Below, piece after piece: positions 36,726-44,962 of a stretch of 64,000 nt of DNA. The DNA is from Caldicellulosiruptor diazotrophicus (GTDB taxonomy: Bacteria > Bacillota > Thermoanaerobacteria > Caldicellulosiruptorales > Caldicellulosiruptoraceae), in NCBI RefSeq assembly GCF_017347585.1, contig NZ_AP024480.1, positions 2,006,001 to 2,070,000 of the forward strand, read 5' to 3'. How positions within the stretch are numbered: the stretch's first letter is position 1; each line of letters opens with the position of its first letter. The notes under the pieces were generated by a model that was not told where the DNA came from, ran no database searches, and saw nothing but the letters and a program-made list of their open reading frames with translations. The position numbers were made by a program, and so were the translations under genes.

Positions 36726-38294
36726 ATGATAGTTAGAAATAAAATAATTGCTAAAATACTATCAGTATTGATGATAATATCTTTTTCTCTTATTACGAGT
36801 GCCTTTAATATTAAAGCGTATGCTGAAAACAATGAATTGATTGTTGACAATGGTATTTTAAAAGGAATACAATATAAAGGTGGAAATTTTGTCAAAGTTG
36901 ATTCCGAAAATCAACTGGATTCTAAATTGATAATTAAAAAAATGCAAATAAAAAATGATGAGCTTATTTTAGAAGCTGTAATAGAAAATAAAAATATGCA
37001 AAACTTAATTCAAGCAACTGGAAAAATATATTATTCTCAAAACATGATGTTGAAGAAAACAAGATCTCTAACAGTATTATTTAACAATGAAGGAGATTAC
37101 AAAATATTATCATTTATAATTGAAAATAACGCCAATGAAGGACTTCTTCTTCCTGTAAATAGAAAACTTAAAAATAAAACTGTGGCTAAAGTAGCAGTAT
37201 TGTGCACAAACACAAATGATATTTTCTATTTTGAAGATGTTTTCCCCAGTATAAATAAATTATCAAGCTTATATAATCTCGCTAAAGAGCCAGCTGAAAC
37301 TTATAATAAAGATGAAGTTGATAAATCAGGTATAGAAATTGGCAAAACAAATATTGACGAAGCTGACAAAGTAGGTTTTTCTGAAAATTGGTTTATGCCT
37401 TTTATCGTAAATAGTAATACTTTACAGATTGAAGAAACCAAAGATGTTAGCCTTAAGGAATCTCAAATTGTTAGTCTCACAACAACATCTCCAGTACCTG
37501 GTGTTCCAGTTAGTGATTTTATTACTATTGGTAAGAAGGTATATACTAATAGTGACACTTATGGTTACTATAAAAACACTGTGGAGTGGCCAGTAGGAAG
37601 CGGAAATAGACTTACAACTTTGCTAAAATGGGGAATAACACCATTGATTATTACAATTGCTGGAAAAGTAAATAATGTAAATACTACTATTGCAAATGGT
37701 TCTACAGAACTTAAAATTTTAGATGAAGCTCAATATATTTACCTTGCATATAATGGTTCCATTCAATTATTTGATAATAGTTCCTATTTAAGAGTAAGAA
37801 ATGCTTATATAGAATCTTTACTTGCCTCAGGTAATAAAGATATATTAATTGAAGTTAGAAGAGGAGCAGACTCTAATTCAGGCAATTTGAACTTTTCTTT
37901 GTTTACATTTATTGGTGCTTTACCATTTGGAAATACTTATTCCACTATTGCTGATATATTTTCTTCAATTAGTTATGTAGTTAATGGTAGTACTTTTGAC
38001 ACTTTTAGCTACCCTGCCTCTAAAAAAGACCAAGAATATCAATATGGAAAAGTCATTAGATATTGTAAAACATCTTTGGATTCAAACGGATATTTATCAA
38101 CTGAATCACAACGTCTATATTTATCTTTTAAAGCTATCCCACCAATTGATATCGCACCAAAAGTTATAGGATATCGTGATGTATATAACAAAATTTACTT
38201 TGAAATTTATTCTCGTCATCCTGTTTGGTTAACATATAGTGTATTGGAAGCAACTGTAGACAAAACAATTACAAAAAATTATTATATTCAATAA
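36726..38294 (+). CDS. Exported protein of unknown function
   Basis: 522 residues with a signal peptide (basic MIVRNKIIAKI, hydrophobic 11-28, cleavage likely after IKAYA). I recognise no domain. Visible features are a Ser/Thr/Val-rich stretch around residue 250 (SLTTTSPVPGVPVSDF), then a beta-rich second half with many Asn, Tyr and Ile. Only one Cys in the second half (RYCKTS). The ATG at 36726 is chosen because GAGGAGGCGG ends six bases before it; an upstream ATG at 36708 overlaps that site. A fragment of this gene (37632-37752) is copied at 38481-38608. It is closed by a strong terminator. Confidence 0.7.
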   Translation: MIVRNKIIAKILSVLMIISFSLITSAFNIKAYAENNELIVDNGILKGIQYKGGNFVKVDSENQLDSKLIIKKMQIKNDELILEAVIENKNMQNLIQATGKIYYSQNMMLKKTRSLTVLFNNEGDYKILSFIIENNANEGLLLPVNRKLKNKTVAKVAVLCTNTNDIFYFEDVFPSINKLSSLYNLAKEPAETYNKDEVDKSGIEIGKTNIDEADKVGFSENWFMPFIVNSNTLQIEETKDVSLKESQIVSLTTTSPVPGVPVSDFITIGKKVYTNSDTYGYYKNTVEWPVGSGNRLTTLLKWGITPLIITIAGKVNNVNTTIANGSTELKILDEAQYIYLAYNGSIQLFDNSSYLRVRNAYIESLLASGNKDILIEVRRGADSNSGNLNFSLFTFIGALPFGNTYSTIADIFSSISYVVNGSTFDTFSYPASKKDQEYQYGKVIRYCKTSLDSNGYLSTESQRLYLSFKAIPPIDIAPKVIGYRDVYNKIYFEIYSRHPVWLTYSVLEATVDKTITKNYYIQ

Positions 38295-38318
38295 TTCTAA
38301 AGCATAATCATCTAATTA

Positions 38319-38372
38319 TATAAATGCACTACATAAGCTTTGAATTATGTAGTGCATTTATATACTTTTTTA
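38319..38372 (+). terminator. Strong terminator of the exported-protein gene
   Basis: A perfect 18-bp stem (38319-38336 with 38345-38362), an 8-base loop and a T-rich tail. Confidence 0.85.
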
Positions 38373-38396
38373 TTTATGTGAGGTATAATTTTAAGG

Positions 38397-38608
38397 TTTT
38401 TAATACAAGCTTTTGGGCATAAATATCTTTGAGAAAAATTTTATAAAAAGGAAAGACTTTGTGATGAGCAAAAAAATGCAGGAATAACACCATTGATTAT
38501 CACAAGTAATGTAAAGGTAAATAATGTAGATACTATTATTGTAAATTGTAAATAGTTCTACAAAACTTAAAATTTTAGATGAAGCTCAATATGTCTACCT
38601 TGCATATA
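38397..38608 (+). pseudogene. Mosaic of two gene fragments
   Basis: 38397-38477 is a diverged copy of 40793-40871, the upstream region and first codons of the ferritin-like gene, including GTGATGAGCAAAAA. From 38481 it switches to a diverged copy of 37632-37752 from inside the exported-protein gene (shared GGAATAACACCATTGATTA and AAACTTAAAATTTTAGATG). The frame is broken. It looks like a recombination scar whose 5' part came from a gene 2.4 kb downstream. Confidence 0.7.
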
Positions 38609-38636
38609 GAGGTATTTTGAAATAGGAGGAGAATGG

Positions 38637-39254
38637 ATGAAGAGAAAAATCATTTTTAACCATATAGTTTTCTTGATTATAATAGCATCAATTTTTTTCA
38701 TTCTCTTTAAAAATTACTCAAAAGAAATAAATTACTTCAATAAGGCTTTGAATAATCTGAAAGCAGAAGCCTTTTTAAAAATACGAGATATTTTATGGAA
38801 TTCTGCTCCAGATAATATAATATCTAACAAAAACAGTATTATTCTGGAACGCATTTTGTATTTGAAATCTGAAGCAGAATGCATGTCGTTTATAATATCT
38901 GCTTTGGAGTATATAGATACCGATTCAAATAATGTTCCTTACTACAAGGCAAAATTACATTCAATGTACTCTACATTTTCTAATTTTGTAACATTTTTGA
39001 GTAAAGTTTATGATTATATTAAAGATGGAGAAAAACCTTTTAATTTACCTAATGACAAAGATATTAAATTCATAATAAAAACTAAAAAAGACATTTATAA
39101 TGAATTGCTGTTGTATCATGATTTTTTTTCAAAATTAGATATAAACGTAATAGGACCTGTTTATGGTAATGAGGTATTTAATAAGATTATTGAAAAATGG
39201 AGCATTGAAAAGGCAGATAAAATAATATACCCTTCTAAAAGAATTCAAAAATAA
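38637..39254 (+). CDS. Membrane-anchored protein of unknown function, tandem copy 1
   Basis: 205 residues: one N-terminal membrane helix (HIVFLIIIASIFFILFKNY, about 8-26) and a helical extracytoplasmic part. It is a paralog of the protein at 40082 and of the broken gene between them. The best conserved block is IKTKKDIYNELLLYHDFFSK near residue 147, followed by FNKIIEKWSIEKAD. The fold could be a helical bundle like sensor domains, but no signalling domain is attached. GGAGGAGAATGG precedes the ATG. Confidence 0.65.
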   Translation: MKRKIIFNHIVFLIIIASIFFILFKNYSKEINYFNKALNNLKAEAFLKIRDILWNSAPDNIISNKNSIILERILYLKSEAECMSFIISALEYIDTDSNNVPYYKAKLHSMYSTFSNFVTFLSKVYDYIKDGEKPFNLPNDKDIKFIIKTKKDIYNELLLYHDFFSKLDINVIGPVYGNEVFNKIIEKWSIEKADKIIYPSKRIQK

Positions 39255-39393
39255 ATAATGAGCTCGTGAGACTTTGCAAAAAGATTTTAAAATTGTTATA
39301 GTTATGTTAATAAAGATAATAAAGATGGTAGTGTACTAAATGTTATAAAAAAGTTATTATAGCGAAAAGGCACTCATTTCAGGGGGAAAATTT

Positions 39394-40044
39394 TTAATTA
39401 ATAAAAATCTTACTCTTAAACTTGCTGTTTTATTAACTATTTTATCTTTGATTTTAGTAGTTATTAGCTGAGATTATTATAATGTCAAACATAGATTCGT
39501 TAGTTCGAGCCGGGCTGCTAAATACTTTAAATACTTATTCTTTTTGTCAATACGAAATTCTTATAACAATGCTTTAAATGTTATTCAAGACTTGAAAAAA
39601 AATAATAATAATCTTGTACTTAATAATAACATGTTATATCTATTTGATTCTTTGACCCAGAGTGAAAGCTTCTTAGAAGTATTGTATAATATAAATTCCA
39701 AATACAGAAAATATGAATCAAAGGTTCCGTCTTTATTGTTTACTATCAGGAGTGTTAAATTTCTTGTATCTGAGATAAGTTCTTACCTTTCAAATGGAAC
39801 ACCGATTACCAGACTTGTTGATAATAAACTTAGATAACTAACAAACGAAGACCTTCGCAATATCTTATCAAACTATTGCAGTTTAGTAAAAAACATAATA
39901 TCTGAAAATGGAAAAATCGTAGAAAGTGATAAAGTTTTAAATAAACCAGATAAGTATTTTGATAAAATGCTTGAAAAGTGGAACATAAAAAAAACAGAGT
40001 TGTTATTTCACAAGGAACTTAAAGATGTTAATATAACTATTTGA
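39394..40044 (+). pseudogene. Broken tandem copy 2 of the membrane-anchored family
   Basis: A continuous frame from about 39394 to TGA 40042-40044 is interrupted by TGA near 39469 and by TAA at 39835-39837. The translation gives a membrane segment (LKLAVLLTILSLILVVIS), then a helical part with LNVIQDLKK, SVKFLVSEISSYL and finally FDKMLEKWNIKKTELL, which matches the FNKIIEKW end of copies 1 and 3. No proper start codon is visible. A TTG-started piece (39544-39837) could in theory still be translated. Confidence 0.65.
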
Positions 40045-40081
40045 ACTTAATGAAGTTTTTTAAAAAGCGGGAGGAAGATGA

Positions 40082-40687
40082 ATGAAGAGAAAAATCATTT
40101 ATATTCATATGATTTTCTTGATTATAATAGTATTAATTTTATCTATTCTATATAGAAATTATTCAATAAAAAGAACGTCTTTTGAGAAGGCTTCGGAGAA
40201 TTTAAAAGTTAAATTATGTTCAGAAATACAAAGTGCTGTACAACTTACAGATTATATGATATCTAATTTCGACAAAGATAGTTTTTCTGAGGGAAACGTA
40301 TTGCTTTTAAAATATAAATCTAAAGTTATTTATGAATCTATTAGATTCATCTTGCTTAGTGTAGACCTTGATATGGACGATGATTATTTTGTAAGATTAC
40401 ATTCAATAGAGAGTACATTTGAAACTTTATTTTTATTTTTGAATGAAGTTTACAAGTATATTAAAGATGGAGGAACCCATTTTAATCTACCTAATAGCAA
40501 CAAAATGATAATAAAGACTAAAAAAGATATTTATAATGAATTGCTCTTGTATCATGACCTTTTTTCAAAATTAGATATTAACAATAAAGGAAATTATAAA
40601 GGTATTGAATTATTTAATAGAATCATTGAAAAATGGGATACTAAAAAGGCAGAGTTAATAGCATATCCTTATGAAAGAATTAAATAG
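40082..40687 (+). CDS. Membrane-anchored protein of unknown function, tandem copy 3
   Basis: 201 residues with an N-terminal membrane helix (HMIFLIIIVLILSILYRNY). It is paralogous to the protein at 38637: nucleotide identity is high over the first 60 bases and over the region coding for IKTKKDIYNELLLYHDLFSK, and low between, as after gene conversion. GGGAGGAAG precedes the ATG by a few bases. Function unknown. Confidence 0.65.
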   Translation: MKRKIIYIHMIFLIIIVLILSILYRNYSIKRTSFEKASENLKVKLCSEIQSAVQLTDYMISNFDKDSFSEGNVLLLKYKSKVIYESIRFILLSVDLDMDDDYFVRLHSIESTFETLFLFLNEVYKYIKDGGTHFNLPNSNKMIIKTKKDIYNELLLYHDLFSKLDINNKGNYKGIELFNRIIEKWDTKKAELIAYPYERIK

Positions 40688-40859
40688 CAAATATTAGCTT
40701 TATAATAGATTTTATCAAAACAGATTAACTTAAACTGTGGTACCTGCATTTATTAAAATAATAAGCAATTTTCATTTTTATGATTTTTTAAAGTTTTCAA
40801 TTCTTGTTTTTGGGTATAAATATCTTCGAGAAAAATTTTATAAAAGGAGAGACCTTGTG

Positions 40860-41354
40860 ATGAGCAAAAAGATCGAGAACATATTGAGGTTTGGAATGAA
40901 GATGGAGAAAAATGCGCAAGACTTTTATTCGTTCTATGCAAATAGCTTGCAAGATGAAGGGCTAAAAAAACTTTTTGAAGAGTTTGTAAAGATTGAACAA
41001 GAACATTATAAGTATCTTGAGAATATTCTAAAAAGTCTGGGCAGCCAAGAACCACCAATTTCAATTTCATGGGTTGTAGATGACCAGAACAAAATGGTAG
41101 ACCCGCATATATTAGTTGATAACTCCAAAATTTTGGAAACTGACTTTTCAGACCTTACAATTTTAAGGCTTGCATACCTGATTGAAAGCGATTTTGCAGC
41201 ATTTTATAAACACGCTGCTGAAAAAGTTGAAGATGGCAATGTAAAAGGTTTGCTTCTACATCTTGCCAAGTGGGAAGAGGAACATGAGAAATTCTTTAAA
41301 GATAGGTACCACAGCCTTATGAAAAAAGAGTGGGAAGAAATTGATTTGTTCTAA
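40860..41354 (+). CDS. Ferritin-like (rubrerythrin-type) diiron protein
   Basis: 164-residue four-helix protein. The carboxylate ligands expected of a diiron site are visible: Glu in MKMEKNAQDFYSFY, ExxH in KIEQEHYKYL, Glu in LIESDFAAFYKHA and ExxH in KWEEEHEKFF. There is no rubredoxin domain at either end, so it is an erythrin-like protein, perhaps a peroxide or iron-handling enzyme in this anaerobe. The ATG at 40860 follows GGAGAGACC; the frame is open further upstream but without family match. A scar copy of its promoter region lies at 38397. Confidence 0.85.
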   Translation: MSKKIENILRFGMKMEKNAQDFYSFYANSLQDEGLKKLFEEFVKIEQEHYKYLENILKSLGSQEPPISISWVVDDQNKMVDPHILVDNSKILETDFSDLTILRLAYLIESDFAAFYKHAAEKVEDGNVKGLLLHLAKWEEEHEKFFKDRYHSLMKKEWEEIDLF

Positions 41355-41376
41355 AAAAGACCCACAAAAAAGCATT

Positions 41377-41416
41377 AAGGGAGCAGTCTTTATTCTATTC
41401 TTCAGACAGCTCCCTT
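41377..41416 (+). terminator. Terminator of the ferritin-like gene
   Basis: AAGGGAGC (41377-41384) pairs with GCTCCCTT (41409-41416), with GTCT/AGAC pairing inside. The tail is T-rich on both strands, so it may also serve the converging gene. Confidence 0.65.
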
Positions 41417-41432
41417 TAAATATTTGTTTGAA

Positions 41433-42437
41433 TTATTTTTGAATATAGTTTTGTTTTTGTATATTTCTAACATTTTTGTAAAATAGATGCTGATAAGAAA
41501 ATTTCCACTTTGAGCATATAACAACAATAGCAGTCAGAATTAGCAAGTATATGGCAATCATGGCATTCTGAGTTCTTTCTTTTTTGGCAGCAACAAAGTA
41601 TAATGTCTTTGAAGGATCTTCTCCACCTATCATTATCTTTTCAGGAGCTTCCCTCATCAATCTACTTCTTTCTTCTAAAGCGTTTAAAATTCGAACTGGT
41701 ATTTTATTTAATGCATCTTTTATTATGCCAAAATCCCATATATGATTTTCGTAACCTTTTGCACCAGCACACCACCAATTTCCATCACCTGATACTGCGT
41801 ATAATGTTATTTCTTCAATATTGACAATTTTTACATCACTCTTCATGCCTCGTTGTACCAAATATTTTTCCAAATTATTTACTGCATTACCCAATGAATC
41901 ATTCCCAAACACTCCAGTATTCACTATATAATTGTTCATTTTACTATCCCACTCGATAAGAAGATATCCAACAGGTATATTATCGTAATATACAATTCTT
42001 GCCCATCCCTTGTCTACAAATTCAGTATTAAAAACATCTTTCCAAGAGTTAAATCTCAAATTTTTTATTTTTTCTTTTACCTCATCTCTTACAATATGAT
42101 ATGGACGCCCATTTTCAGCTATCTTAACTTCAGTTGGGATATGAAATACCCTGTAATATTCATACTCTTTGCTCAACTTGAATTTTTCAATGTTATACGG
42201 TCCATTGATATTTGTTATTTCATTTAACGATTGCAGCGTAGATGAGTCTTTTATATAATTTTTAATAAGAGTACTGATATAAAGCTTGAGCCATGACTCG
42301 GCTAAATACTGCCTTCTTAGTATATTAATTTCATCATTGTGTTCGATTGAATAGCTTGCTCCAGTAGCTGAAAATGTCGTAAAGAAAAGCAACAAAAAGG
42401 TCATTACAAAACCAATATATACCTTATTCTTTTTCAT
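41433..42437 (-). CDS. Exported protein with C-terminal membrane helix, unknown function
   Basis: 334 residues: signal peptide (1-27, FSATGA end), extracytoplasmic domain, and a membrane helix near the C terminus (about 288-307, AMIAIYLLILTAIVVIC) followed by a short basic tail, so it is a type I membrane protein facing outward. One tract is rich in Trp/Cys/Gly (SGDGNWWCAGAKGYENHIWDFG is the region, about 220-240). No family recognised. It starts 22 bases after the papain-like protease gene and is surely cotranscribed with it, so a substrate, inhibitor or anchor role is conceivable. Confidence 0.65.
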   Translation of the reverse strand: MKKNKVYIGFVMTFLLLFFTTFSATGASYSIEHNDEINILRRQYLAESWLKLYISTLIKNYIKDSSTLQSLNEITNINGPYNIEKFKLSKEYEYYRVFHIPTEVKIAENGRPYHIVRDEVKEKIKNLRFNSWKDVFNTEFVDKGWARIVYYDNIPVGYLLIEWDSKMNNYIVNTGVFGNDSLGNAVNNLEKYLVQRGMKSDVKIVNIEEITLYAVSGDGNWWCAGAKGYENHIWDFGIIKDALNKIPVRILNALEERSRLMREAPEKIMIGGEDPSKTLYFVAAKKERTQNAMIAIYLLILTAIVVICSKWKFSYQHLFYKNVRNIQKQNYIQK

Positions 42438-42458
42438 TCTATTTCACCCCCCGTTATA

Positions 42459-43088
42459 TCAATATGGTTTAAATACTCTTATCGCATCTAAGTAATCCTG
42501 GTAATTGTCATTATCTCTCAACTCAGAATCAGGAATACTAATTACTCCACCTATAGCTGGATCCATAATCATTATATAATTTTGTAGATATCCATTTGAG
42601 TCAAAATATTGCCATATACCATTTAAAACAACAAAATGATTTTGACTTACTGTTGCTGTAATTACTAATCCTATTGGACTTCTGTAATTTACAATTTGCT
42701 CTGCAATTTGCCCATATGAAATTATCCAGCCACTTACTGGTATCATGCGTGAAGAGCCAACACCATAATAGCTCAGCGCTCTTTGTATATCATAAAGAGA
42801 TGCAGGTTTATTTACATAGCTTCCATAAATATATTTCACTATATCCCACTGTGTTGCCTCTCTCCCAAAACCTAAATAGTTTTTGCAATAGTACAATATC
42901 GACTCACACCCTGCTGCCCAGCACCAATTTGAATATGCCTGACTTACTTTTTTAACTGGAAGTTCAACATACGTAATTGTATTTTCTGCAAATGCATCAC
43001 TAAGGTTCAGTAAGAGTAATGTAAAAAACACAATAGCACTAATCACGATTCTTTTGTACCTTCCCTTTTTTAGTAATTTTTTGACCAT
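42459..43088 (-). CDS. Secreted papain-like cysteine protease (C39/AvrRpt2-like)
   Basis: 209 residues with a signal peptide (about 1-34, ending SDAFAE). The mature part begins with the typical VELPVKKVSQAYSNWCWAA, whose Cys is the nucleophile; the catalytic His lies in TVSQNHFVVLNG and the Asp/Asn in IMIMDPAIGG. This matches papain-like C39_2/AvrRpt2-type proteases. There is no ABC transporter, so it is not a bacteriocin-exporting C39 protein. Two extra cysteines (GCESILYYCKN) follow the nucleophile. It is cotranscribed with the membrane protein downstream. Target unknown. Confidence 0.8.
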   Translation of the reverse strand: MVKKLLKKGRYKRIVISAIVFFTLLLLNLSDAFAENTITYVELPVKKVSQAYSNWCWAAGCESILYYCKNYLGFGREATQWDIVKYIYGSYVNKPASLYDIQRALSYYGVGSSRMIPVSGWIISYGQIAEQIVNYRSPIGLVITATVSQNHFVVLNGIWQYFDSNGYLQNYIMIMDPAIGGVISIPDSELRDNDNYQDYLDAIRVFKPY

Positions 43089-43549
43089 ATCTTCTCACCC
43101 TTTCGTTTTTTAATTCTATTTCATTTAAGAACCTTTAATTATAATTTATAACTGCTGTTTTTAATTTCAATTCACAATATTGTTTTTTTGCAATATTTTG
43201 CACTCAATTTTACATTATTTTGTCTTGTCAAAGATAAAAATTTACCTTGGACTGTTTTCTGTTTTTAAATTAAACCAATTACTATATTTTTTGCACTCTA
43301 ATTACACACTAACAAAACAAACACAAATCCAAAGGGAAAAGTCACCTTAAATGACTATTGTAAACTGATTCAAAGTTACCTTTATTGGACATAAAAACCT
43401 ATCGCAAAGCTTTAAAATTCCGCAATTAAAGAAAGTGCTTTTAAAATCGTGTCTTTTTCACCTGAATTTTCATCGATATGATATAATATTTGATGTTGAT
43501 TAATATAGGACAATTTTAAAATACATTTAATCAGGAGAGATATACAGCA
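43089..43549. other. Intergenic region with divergent promoters
   Basis: No ORF is visible. TATAAT at about 43491-43496 is the probable -10 of the aspA-hydF transcript, without a clear -35. The rest is A/T-rich and I see no repeat or hairpin of note. Confidence 0.45.
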
Positions 43550-44935
43550 ATGTCAAGAATAGAAAAAGATTTCTTGGGCAGTATTGAGCTTTCTGACCTT
43601 GAGCTTTACGGAATTCACACAAAACGCGCTTTTGCTAATTTTAACGTTTCTGGAAAGAGCGTTGACAAAGATTTAATAAAAGCGCTTGTCATGGTCAAAA
43701 AAGCGTGCGCAATTGCAAATTATGAAGTTGGTCTTTTGGATGAAAAAATTAAAGATGCTATTGTCTTTGCATGTGACGAAATTCTGGCAGGAAAATATGA
43801 TGACCAGTTTATTGTAGACAGATTCCAGGGCGGTGCGGGAACATCTACAAATATGAATGTAAACGAAGTTATTGCAAACGTAGCCTTAATTCACATTGGA
43901 AGAAAACCGGGTGAGTATGACATAATTCATCCAATCAACCATGTAAATATGTCACAGTCAACAAACGATGTGTACCCTACAGCCCTGCGAATTGCCACTA
44001 TATGGAATGTAAGAGAACTTTCAGAAGAATGTGCAGAACTTCAAAAAAGCCTTCAGAAAAAAGAGCATGAATTTGAAGATGTGATCAAGGCAGGAAGAAC
44101 TCAGCTGCAGGATGCCCTACCTGTAACACTTGGTCAGGAGTTTGGTGCATATGCCCAAGCTATCTCACGCGACAGATGGAGACTTTATAAAGTAGAAGAG
44201 CGGCTAAGAGTTGTCAATCTTGGTGCAACTGCTGTTGGCACAGGAGTAAACGCACCTTTGAAATACATCTTTAAAGTGATAGAAATACTAAGAAACCTTA
44301 CCAAAATTGGCTTGGCTCGTTCAGACTATCTTATGGATGCAACACAGAACGCAGACGTTTTTGTTGAATGCTCTGGGCTTTTGAAAGCCTTGGCAGTAAA
44401 TCTCTCAAAGATTGCAAATGACCTTCGTCTTCTTTCCTCTGGACCAAACACGGGCTTTAATGAGATAAACCTGCCAGCTGTTCAGGCAGGTTCAAGCATT
44501 ATGCCAGGAAAGGTAAATCCTGTAATTCCTGAGCTTATAAACACAATAGCTTTTCAGGTGATGGCAAACGACTTTGCAATAACTTTAGCAGCGCAGGCTG
44601 GTCAGCTTGAGCTGAATGCTTTTTTACCTCTGATAGCAAACAATCTTCTTGAAAGTCTTAAAATTCTCAAAAACGGTATTAAAATTTTCAGGCAGCAGTG
44701 TATAGATGGTATAACAGCAAACAAAGAAAAATGTTTAGAGTATGCAAAAAAGACTCCTGCTATTGCAGCAAGCTTAATCGACAAGATTGGATATGACAAG
44801 GCAGCAGAAATTACAAAAAAGGCAATTCTTGAGAACAAACAAATAATTGATGTTGTCAAAGAGCTAAATATTATGGATGAAAAAGAAGCACAAGAGCTTT
44901 TGAATCCTTTTGAGTTTATAAAGTTTAAAGAATGA
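43550..44935 (+). CDS. aspA: Aspartate ammonia-lyase AspA
   Basis: 461-residue member of the fumarase/aspartase superfamily. It opens ERDFLG-like (EKDFLGSIELSDLELYGIHT), has NVNMSQSTNDVYPTALR, KAGRTQLQDALPVTLGQEF and the signature GSSIMPGKVNPVIPE around residue 315. Aspartase features outweigh fumarase C. It splits aspartate to fumarate and ammonia. It lies 27 bases upstream of hydF; aspartase genes accompany hydrogenase-maturation genes in several anaerobes, which suggests a supporting role in H-cluster assembly, though simple nitrogen metabolism is also possible. AGGAGAG precedes the ATG. Confidence 0.88.
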   Translation: MSRIEKDFLGSIELSDLELYGIHTKRAFANFNVSGKSVDKDLIKALVMVKKACAIANYEVGLLDEKIKDAIVFACDEILAGKYDDQFIVDRFQGGAGTSTNMNVNEVIANVALIHIGRKPGEYDIIHPINHVNMSQSTNDVYPTALRIATIWNVRELSEECAELQKSLQKKEHEFEDVIKAGRTQLQDALPVTLGQEFGAYAQAISRDRWRLYKVEERLRVVNLGATAVGTGVNAPLKYIFKVIEILRNLTKIGLARSDYLMDATQNADVFVECSGLLKALAVNLSKIANDLRLLSSGPNTGFNEINLPAVQAGSSIMPGKVNPVIPELINTIAFQVMANDFAITLAAQAGQLELNAFLPLIANNLLESLKILKNGIKIFRQQCIDGITANKEKCLEYAKKTPAIAASLIDKIGYDKAAEITKKAILENKQIIDVVKELNIMDEKEAQELLNPFEFIKFKE

Positions 44936-44962
44936 AATATTATGGAAAGGACTGACTTTAAG

